Shown here: piece by piece, positions 13,869 through 19,274 of the stretch
Position numbering within the stretch: the first letter of the stretch is position 1
Layout of the letters: each line of letters starts with the position of its first letter
The notes under the pieces: model-generated
What the model was told of the DNA's origin: nothing
What the model saw: only the letters and a program-made list of their open reading frames with translations
The model's database searches: none
Translations under genes and position numbers: made by a program
NCBI GenBank assembly: GCA_001778285.1
Contig: MFGL01000031.1
Location: 8,188-28,351, forward strand
Source: Candidatus Falkowbacteria bacterium RIFOXYC2_FULL_47_12
GTDB taxonomy: Bacteria > Patescibacteriota > Patescibacteriia > Patescibacteriales > XYC2-FULL-47-12
DNA: 20,164 nt
Direction: 5' to 3'

Positions 13869-15068
13869 TTGTTTTGTCTTTTGTCGGGAGGCCTTAAGGA
13901 ACCGGATAATATTGCTAAGCTGCGACGGTCCCTGCGCACGCTCTGCTTCGGGAAGGCGCACGTTTCCCTGCAGCACGAGTTTTCTTCTGCCGTCCCCTTC
14001 ACGCATTCCCAAATCATGTTCGGGAAATGGTGTCATTCTCCGCAAAATTTTTCCTGTCAAGGTTCGCGGCGGTTCATCTTTTGCCTCATATAATCCCACA
14101 CGTGAGGGCAGTTTTAAGCCGTGTTTTTGAAAATCTGCCAGCAGGTGCTTGAATTCAAGAAAAAATTTATCGTAGAAATACCGTTGGCCTTTTTCACTCG
14201 CCCACGGCTCGTTGGTGGGGGCGCCGACTTCTCCTAATTCATACTCTTTTCCCCACGAAGCGATTTTTTCAAATACTTTTTTTAAAAGTTCAGTTTTTTT
14301 CACCATCTGTTTGTAAAGTTCACTGGGTTGCAATGATGACGCGCCTCGCGCGTCTAAATGCCACAACCCAGGGTAGTAGTCAACGGCAATGATGTCAAAG
14401 CTGTCTTTTATTTTTTCAAATTCGGTCAGGTACTTTTCAATGGGCGTTCCCACGAACCATGTAGTGTTTGAGGCAAGTAGGGTTGCCATCAGTTTTATGT
14501 CGGGGTTGTATTCGTGAAAGGCTTCGCGCGTGATGTTGCACATCCGCGGGACATCCTCAGTTCTCACCGGCGTGTAGACTTTGTTGTTGAGCTCGTTTAA
14601 AATTTGAACCCGGGAAATTTTTTCCCCGCCGGTTTGCGCCAGCGAGTCTTTCACCTGCTCAACGTAGTCTTGGTAAGCTGTAAAAAATTTTTCTTTGTCG
14701 GTTTTGTAGAGTTCAACCGCCCACTTTGGGGGGTTAGATAGAATAATCGTCGGCGCTTCAAGGCCGGCTTCATGCATAATCCCTTTGGCCAGCGCGTAGC
14801 GCGTGAGATGCCCTGTGCTGTAGCTTCCCGGATTTGGCTCAACTTTGTCCCAGCGCAAATCGTGGCGGATGGCTTGGATGCCATCACGTTTAACGTCCGC
14901 ATACAGCTCGCGCAGCTTTTTTGGGCTTCCGGTATCGGCATTGTCCGCGCTGTGGTCAGTGACGTAAAAGTCAAGTTTTAAGTCCGACTCTTGTTACGCG
15001 GCGCTGTTCTCGTTGTCTTCTTTTTCTGGAGCCGGAGTATTTTTTTGTGGAAAATTTTCAAACTTCAT
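13866..15068 (-). pseudogene. Clan GH-A-like glycosidase interrupted by an in-frame TAA at codon 25
   Basis: Reading the minus strand from the ATG at 15068 (one base after the transporter stop) gives 24 residues (MKFENFPQKNTPAPEKEDNE...), a TAA at 14996-14994, then 375 further residues in the same frame to the TAA at 13866. The downstream part is a TIM-barrel glycosidase: IRHDLRWDKVEPNPGSY, ILNELNN with the likely acid/base Glu (about residue 159 from the ATG), FDIIAVDYYPG, and YELGEVGAPTNEP with the likely nucleophile Glu (about 276-279). No ATG or GTG lies between the TAA and the barrel's first strand, so a later start (such as TTG at 14858) would lose the first barrel strand. It could be a recent nonsense mutation, a sequencing or assembly error, or readthrough. 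No signal peptide is visible. Confidence 0.75.
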
Positions 15069-15069
15069 A

Positions 15070-15705
15070 TCATTTAATTTGCTCGTTTCCCTTTTCCCCG
15101 CGCCTGAGGAGCCAAATCCCCAGATAGCTCAACGGCGTGTAGGCTACACCCATGGCAAATTTAAACAGCCACCAGGGAATAATTATCATAATGATTGTTT
15201 TCAGTGGATAGATGCCGGCAAAGGCAAGTAGCGAAAAAATTGCGCTGTCTATCAGCTGTCCCCACAAATTGGAAAGGTTGGAGCGCAGCCAAAAATATTT
15301 TCCGCCCAGTTTCGCCCGCAGAAAGAAAAAAGAGAAAACGTCCTGATATTCGCCGATGGCAAAGGCTACCAGCGAGGCGATCGCAAAACGCGCCGACAGG
15401 CCGAAGATTTGGCCGTAAGCCTCTTTCATAAAAAAATCCGGCGAAGATGGCATTAGGTTGGTTATGACGTTAAAGAGTAAGAAAATAATGTTGCAGTAAA
15501 TGCCCATTCTTACAAACAGCCGCGACATTTGTTTGCCGTACACTTCGCCGATGACGTCTGTCATTAAAAAGACAATCGGGAAGGCGAAAATGGCAACCGA
15601 CAGGTGCGTACCGAACAAAAAAGGCATAAGCTTGATGCCCAGCGTATTGGAAGCTATGAGCGACACTAAATACAGCGTCAGCGCGAAAGCTATTTTTTGG
15701 TTCAT
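15070..15705 (-). CDS. Queuosine precursor transporter (YhhQ/VUT family)
   Basis: A 211-residue membrane protein with about six helices. It matches the queuosine precursor transporter family: ASNTLGIKL early, FLMTDVIGEVYGK (about 47-59), a GEYQDVFSFFFLR segment, and FWLRSNLSNLWGQLIDSAIF (about 138-157). The family imports preQ0/preQ1, used to make queuosine in the tRNA anticodon wobble position, which suits an organism that scavenges precursors. Its stop is one base before the ATG of the broken glycosidase gene, so the two shared an operon. A sortase remnant ends 14 bases before its start and is probably the former upstream operon member. Confidence 0.93.
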   Translation of the reverse strand: MNQKIAFALTLYLVSLIASNTLGIKLMPFLFGTHLSVAIFAFPIVFLMTDVIGEVYGKQMSRLFVRMGIYCNIIFLLFNVITNLMPSSPDFFMKEAYGQIFGLSARFAIASLVAFAIGEYQDVFSFFFLRAKLGGKYFWLRSNLSNLWGQLIDSAIFSLLAFAGIYPLKTIIMIIIPWWLFKFAMGVAYTPLSYLGIWLLRRGEKGNEQIK

Positions 15706-15719
15706 ACGGTTTTTTTAAC

Positions 15720-15805
15720 CTATTTATCAGTAAATACGATGAGTCGCTCGGAACGAGTTTTCTCTGCCTTATTCCAAACTCCCGTGCAAGTGATGAGATT
15801 TATGA
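15720..15805 (-). pseudogene. C-terminal remnant of a sortase
   Basis: The last 26 or so residues of a minus-strand frame read NLITCTGVWNKAEKTRSERLIVFTDK and a stop. This fits the C-terminal core of sortases: the (L/I)xTC motif with the catalytic Cys, then a Trp/Tyr stretch and an R-(L/I)-(I/V)-V strand with the catalytic Arg. The residues upstream in the same frame (to 16079) look like translated non-coding DNA and lack the catalytic His region, so most of the gene has been lost. The position just upstream of the queuosine transporter suggests an older operon. The left boundary is approximate. Confidence 0.55.
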
Positions 15806-15899
15806 TACCATAAAACATTATTATCCACAAAATCAGAGGGCGCGCGAAATCCAAAAATACAAAAAAAATGTTTTGGCTTGGCACGCAAGCTTTGCGAGC

Positions 15900-15924
15900 G
15901 GCGGTGGGAGGGATTAGAATCACG
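15900..15924 (-). repeat. Degenerate copy of the tRNA-Ser 3' end
   Basis: Eleven bases (GGCGGTGGGAG, 15900-15910) match the tRNA-Ser acceptor end at 17134-17144 exactly. The next 14 (GGATTAGAATCACG) match the T-arm at 17145-17161 with one mismatch and three gapped bases. Orientation is the same as the intact tRNA gene. The T-stem no longer pairs, so it is not functional. It may be the distal attachment-site copy of a small island, or an old tRNA fragment. Confidence 0.45.
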
Positions 15925-15977
15925 TGGGTCGCGCCTCTGTCTCGGTTAGTTGGGTCAAACTCGCGCGTATTGCATAT

Positions 15978-16006
15978 TTGACAAAACCAATATAATCGTA
16001 TATAAT
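15978..16006 (+). promoter_or_regulatory. Consensus sigma70 promoter of the Fic gene
   Basis: Perfect TTGACA (15978-15983), 17-base spacer and perfect TATAAT (16001-16006). A second TATAAT (15991-15996) creates a near-perfect 10-base tandem repeat. The predicted start near 16013 gives a leader of about 23 bases without a Shine-Dalgarno sequence. Confidence 0.8.
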
Positions 16007-16035
16007 CATACATAGTTAATATATAAGATAAAAAT

Positions 16036-17100
16036 ATGTCTAAATTTAGCAAAAGATTGTCTTTCTCGCCCGAGGTCACTCATAAAGTATATGGTCTCAT
16101 ATCCAAAATTGACGAATTAAAAGGTCAATGGAAAATGGGGGCTAATTTATCGCCCCAAGCTTTAGGCATACTAAAAAAATCGGTTATTATCACTTCATCA
16201 GGCGCATCCACCCGTATTGAAGGCGCACGGTTGACTGATGAACAAGTTGAGAAGTTGTTGAAAGGATTAAAAATCCAAAAGTTAATCACTCGCGACGAAC
16301 AGGAGGTAGCTGGCTATGCTGAGCTTTTAACTAATGTTTTTGATTCATATAAAAATTTGAAATTATCCGAAAGCACTGTCAAGCATTTTCATAGTGAACT
16401 TTTGAAATATTCGGAAAAAGATACTCGCCATCGCGGTGAGTACAAATTCTGCAGTAACCGCGTGGAGGCCAAAGATGAAAACGGTAATCTGGTTGGGATT
16501 TTATTTGACCCGACGCCGCCACATTTGGTTGGCAAGGAAATGAGTGAACTATTAGATACGGCGTTAGATTTATTAAACAAAAAAGAAATTCATCCGCTAA
16601 TTATTATCGGTAATTTTATTTTTGAATTTTTGTCTATCCACCCATTCCAGGATGGCAATGGGCGTACTTCGCGAGTGCTTACAAATCTGCTGTTGCTTAA
16701 AAGCGGTTATGAATATATGCCGTATGTTTCGCACGAAAAATTTGTTGAGGATAATAAAAATGAATATTACCTCGCTCTAAACAAGTCGCAAAAAACCTGG
16801 AAAACGGACAAAGAAGATACTAGTCCATGGTTATTATTTTTCTTAAATATTTTATTAAAACAAACGCAAATGGCTATTGGACTATTATCCAAAGAATCGA
16901 TTGAAAATCTATTGTCCGGAAAGCAATTGGCTGTGTGGAATTATTTTAATGGACACGAAATTATCACCCCTAAAGAACTGCGTGATAATCTTAAAATCGC
17001 CGGACCGACAATAATGCAAATATTAAATAAGTTGTTAGAAATGAAAAAGATAGAGCGGATGGGAAAAGGGCGAGCGACGAGATATAAAATAGCAAAATAA
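16036..17100 (+). CDS. Fic family protein with N-terminal inhibitory helix and C-terminal winged helix
   Basis: A 354-residue Fic protein, a family that mostly transfers AMP to hydroxyl side chains of target proteins. The catalytic loop is complete: HPFQDGNGRTSR (His202 to Arg210, general base His202). An N-terminal (S/T)xxxE(G/N) inhibitory motif is seen in STRIEG (Ser58-Gly63), so it is a class II, self-inhibited enzyme. The C-terminal 60 residues (ITPKELRDNLKIAGPTIMQILNKLLEMKKIERMG) form a winged helix, possibly for DNA binding and autoregulation. It is AT-rich compared with most neighbours and stands alone between a degenerate and an intact tRNA-Ser 3' end, suggesting acquisition. No antitoxin gene is needed because the inhibitory helix is in cis. 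Confidence 0.95.
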   Translation: MSKFSKRLSFSPEVTHKVYGLISKIDELKGQWKMGANLSPQALGILKKSVIITSSGASTRIEGARLTDEQVEKLLKGLKIQKLITRDEQEVAGYAELLTNVFDSYKNLKLSESTVKHFHSELLKYSEKDTRHRGEYKFCSNRVEAKDENGNLVGILFDPTPPHLVGKEMSELLDTALDLLNKKEIHPLIIIGNFIFEFLSIHPFQDGNGRTSRVLTNLLLLKSGYEYMPYVSHEKFVEDNKNEYYLALNKSQKTWKTDKEDTSPWLLFFLNILLKQTQMAIGLLSKESIENLLSGKQLAVWNYFNGHEIITPKELRDNLKIAGPTIMQILNKLLEMKKIERMGKGRATRYKIAK

Positions 17101-17132
17101 GTTTATGTCCAATCTATCCTAATTTTGAAAAT

Positions 17133-17222
17133 TGGCGGTGGGAGTGAGATTCGAACTCACGAAGGGCGTGAACCCTTACCGCTTTTCGAGAGCGGCGCCT
17201 TCAACCACTCAGCCATCCCACC
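17133..17222 (-). tRNA. tRNA-Ser (anticodon CGA)
   Basis: The minus strand folds as a class II tRNA: acceptor GGTGGGA/TCCCACC, discriminator G and encoded CCA (17133-17135), D-arm with GGTTGAAGGC, anticodon stem CCGCT/AGCGG with loop CTCGAAA (anticodon CGA, reading UCG), a long variable arm (GGGTTCACGCCC) and T-arm GTGAG-TTCGAAT-CTCAC. Its first base is also the first base of the stop codon of the O-antigen ligase gene upstream, so it is probably cut from a common transcript. Confidence 0.97.
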
Positions 17223-18622
17223 TATTGTTTTATATTTTTTAATTCTAAGTTCAATACTCCCAGCATTCCAATTAATAGCCAGAACAACACCGCCAAATCG
17301 TTTTTGAAGTAGGGCGCGTCAACGAGGCCATGCACGACAATGACGATCATTGCGCCCGTTAGCCCCAAAATCAAACTTTTATTTTTATAATCTGAAATCA
17401 GCAATCTAAAATCTAACATTAAGAATTTTCCAATTATCCAGACAAACAACAGCATTCCTGCGAGTCCCAACTCACTCCAAAAATTCAAAAAAATATTATG
17501 CGGGTACAGGTATATTTCCAGGGGTTGCCAGACCTTCTGCTGGTACTCTAACGAAATAGCCACCCACTTGTCAAACTCCGGGTCGTCGTTGCGCACGTAA
17601 ATGCCGCTTTGATGATACGGCGCAACCGCGCTTTGGTAATTCGCGAGCCCGGCGCCTAAAAGCAATTTGCCGTCTTTGAGCATCTGCCAGGTTTCTTTCC
17701 AGAGCTCCTGGCGGATTTGACCGTCCGTATCCATGAGCGTTATTTTTTTTATAAAACTATGGCGCAAGCCGGTGTTGAAACTTAAGATAAGTGCGCCGAT
17801 AACAAGTACAGCTACTACAGCCCGGCGCGACCACGTATTATACCAAAGCCCTATCACCACCAAAGCCGCTGCCAGTCCGGCCAGCGCGCCTTGGGATTGG
17901 GCGAAGACGATTGCCAAAAAAAACAAAAAAACAAAAAAGCAAAAAAACAATATCTCCGCAGTTTTAATTTTTTTATTTGGTGTTCTAAAACTCAAAAACC
18001 AACCCGTCAGTATCACTAATATCGGTCCCAAATACAACCCCAGCGCGTTTGGGTAAGGGAAGACGCCGGTTACTCTGCCGGCGCCCACCCAATCCGCCGG
18101 CAAAAATTGGCCGGTTTTTTTTTGATATATTGCAACGAGCGAAACGACGAGCGCTGATGCGGCTAATGCGATAAAAATGTTATTTCTGTTTTTTTTAATT
18201 TTCCAGCCCGAGGCTGGTCCGCCTTGGGCGGAGAATACATTAACAAAAACTATGTAGAATAAGATCGGTTCAATAAAATAGGCTTTGAGAATTCCCAAAC
18301 TCGCACCGCTAAAACCGCTGACGCCTGAGGCAACAAAGGCGATGACGAGCAGTAAAATAATCTCAATGTAAAACGGGTAATGGCTGACGTTTTTTAATTT
18401 TGCATTGAAGAGCGGCAGTTCTTTTTTCTTCACTGTCTGAATAAACCAAACTGCGAATAAAATCAAAATCATCGCCTCAAGCAGGGTAGTCGGAATAAAG
18501 CCAATTTGAAATCTGATTTGATACGAAGGCAAAAGAAAAACTAAAACTGCCAAGGCGAGGTCAAGCCGCCGCCAGGATAAAGAAGCAAAACAGATGATGA
18601 ATAGCAATATAAACCAGAACAT
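17222..18622 (-). CDS. O-antigen ligase/polymerase family membrane protein (WaaL/Wzy-like)
   Basis: A 466-residue integral membrane protein with about eleven helices, of the O-antigen ligase (Wzy_C) family, which polymerises or ligates lipid-linked surface glycans on the outer face of the membrane. The hallmark region is PHNIFLNFWSELGLAGMLLFVW (starting at residue 374), followed by VHGLVDAPYFKND (about 430-442). The large external loop before it (about 300-373) is typical of the family. A flippase gene lies 0.65 kb away on the other strand, consistent with a surface-glycan locus. Residues 131-140 (SAQGGPASGW) are encoded by two abutting 15-base hairpins in frame. The TAG stop shares one base with the tRNA-Ser gene. 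A 17-bp-arm hairpin ends ten bases before the ATG. Confidence 0.9.
   Translation of the reverse strand: MFWFILLFIICFASLSWRRLDLALAVLVFLLPSYQIRFQIGFIPTTLLEAMILILFAVWFIQTVKKKELPLFNAKLKNVSHYPFYIEIILLLVIAFVASGVSGFSGASLGILKAYFIEPILFYIVFVNVFSAQGGPASGWKIKKNRNNIFIALAASALVVSLVAIYQKKTGQFLPADWVGAGRVTGVFPYPNALGLYLGPILVILTGWFLSFRTPNKKIKTAEILFFCFFVFLFFLAIVFAQSQGALAGLAAALVVIGLWYNTWSRRAVVAVLVIGALILSFNTGLRHSFIKKITLMDTDGQIRQELWKETWQMLKDGKLLLGAGLANYQSAVAPYHQSGIYVRNDDPEFDKWVAISLEYQQKVWQPLEIYLYPHNIFLNFWSELGLAGMLLFVWIIGKFLMLDFRLLISDYKNKSLILGLTGAMIVIVVHGLVDAPYFKNDLAVLFWLLIGMLGVLNLELKNIKQ
18203..18232. repeat. Two abutting 15-base hairpins inside the O-antigen ligase gene
   Basis: CCAGCC-CGA-GGCTGG (18203-18217) is followed directly by TCCGCC-TTG-GGCGGA (18218-18232). 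Together they are exactly ten codons, residues 131-140 of the protein, in frame, located in a loop between membrane helices just before a Lys/Asn-rich stretch. Confidence 0.85.
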
Positions 18623-18632
18623 AATTGAATAG

Positions 18633-18685
18633 AGGTTTCGGAAACCTTCTCGCGGGAAGGTTTCCGAAACCTTGCGAAACCTTGC
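18633..18685. repeat. Hairpin with 17-bp arms plus a 10-base tandem repeat before the O-antigen ligase start
   Basis: The arm AGGTTTCGGAAACCTTC (18633-18649) is exactly complementary to 18656-18672, and each arm is itself nearly palindromic. The 10-base unit GAAACCTTGC then repeats twice in tandem (18666-18685). In the minus-strand transcript the hairpin ends ten bases before the ATG at 18622, over the expected ribosome-binding site. No convincing promoter is seen between it and the terminator at 18713. Confidence 0.88.
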
Positions 18686-18712
18686 GCATACTTAACGTAT
18701 CATTTTTTCAGA

Positions 18713-18749
18713 CAAAAAAACAGCCCCGACTGTTGCGGGACTGTTTTTA
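18713..18749 (-). terminator. Intrinsic terminator of the pilin-like gene
   Basis: Reading the minus strand, AAAAACAGTCCCG, a short loop and CGGGGCTGTTTTTTT form a hairpin (one mismatch in the stem) with a long T-run, starting about 18 bases after the stop at 18767. A-runs on the opposite side make it possibly bidirectional. Confidence 0.85.
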
Positions 18750-18766
18750 TTTTAACTTGAAGCAAT

Positions 18767-19168
18767 TTATATACCTGGATTTATCAGGGCATTGAGTACG
18801 AAGTAGCTGATAGCATAAGCCGCGACGATGATAATGACACCGATAATCGCGTTGATGAGCAGTCCCTTTGCCTTGCCAACCTGGTCTTCATTACCGCCAG
18901 CAGTCATCCAGAGGAAGCCGGCATAAATTACCAAAACCAAAAAGATAACACCCAAAAGGCCTAAGATAGAGTTGATGATAGTAACAACAATATTCTGTAT
19001 TCCTGTCTTTGGTGCGCCTGTGCTCTCGTTGTAGGAATCTTGCGCCACTGCTTGCAGTTGGTCACTGTCTAATATTTTGTCCACCTGTGCACTAACCGGC
19101 AACGCCATTGCCAATGAAAATGCCATAGTTGCCAACACGGCAAATGACAATAGTTTTTTCTTAAGCAT
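18767..19168 (-). CDS. Pilin-like TrbC/VirB2-type protein (Mbov_0395-like)
   Basis: A 133-residue exported protein. Residues 1-27 form a signal peptide (KKK, hydrophobic core, PVSAQ cleavage region). The mature part has a polar segment followed by two membrane helices (about 58-88 and 107-129) separated by the short loop MTAGGNEDQVGKAK. This layout, the GNEDQV-KAK loop and the ending AAYAISYFVL match the pilin-like conjugal transfer proteins common in Patescibacteria and related to TrbC/VirB2. VirB2-type pilins build a type IV secretion pilus, but no other secretion genes are in the window, so the role is open. It has its own extended -10 promoter and terminator, a single-gene unit. Confidence 0.85.
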   Translation of the reverse strand: MLKKKLLSFAVLATMAFSLAMALPVSAQVDKILDSDQLQAVAQDSYNESTGAPKTGIQNIVVTIINSILGLLGVIFLVLVIYAGFLWMTAGGNEDQVGKAKGLLINAIIGVIIIVAAYAISYFVLNALINPGI

Positions 19169-19223
19169 AGTTTTAAAAAAGTTAATTTTTTAAAAAATTT
19201 AATATGTGGAAAAACCTAAATAT

Positions 19224-19232
19224 ATTATACCA
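19224..19232 (-). promoter_or_regulatory. Extended -10 promoter of the pilin-like gene
   Basis: On the minus strand TGG directly precedes a perfect TATAAT (19229-19224), a TGn-type extended -10. The predicted start near 19217 gives a leader of about 48 bases that contains a perfect 16-bp AT palindrome (19184-19199). No clear -35 box is seen. Confidence 0.6.
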
Positions 19233-19239
19233 CATTTAT

Positions 19240-19268
19240 TTGACAATGGACAGCAAAGTCAATACCAT
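19240..19268 (+). promoter_or_regulatory. Leaderless promoter of the flippase gene
   Basis: Perfect TTGACA (19240-19245), a 17-base spacer and TACCAT (19263-19268, 4/6 match) are followed by six bases and the ATG at 19275. The expected start point is the A of the ATG. The -10 to ATG spacing equals that of the HlyIII operon promoter. Confidence 0.65.
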
Positions 19269-19274
19269 TGAATT

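Noticed and set aside
14994..14996. Genetic code change as explanation for the in-frame stop
   Set aside because: The codon is TAA, which also ends other genes here (for example the HlyIII and Fic genes); the known recoding in related phyla involves UGA, and UGA acts as a stop for ruvC and the transporter.
15900..15975. A second functional tRNA gene
   Set aside because: Only the acceptor and T-arm side resembles tRNA-Ser, the T-stem does not pair, and no D-arm or anticodon arm can be formed.
15806..16079. N-terminal part of the 119-residue minus-strand frame as a gene
   Set aside because: It overlaps the Fic gene and its promoter and reads like translated non-coding DNA; only the sortase-like C-terminus was kept, as a pseudogene remnant.
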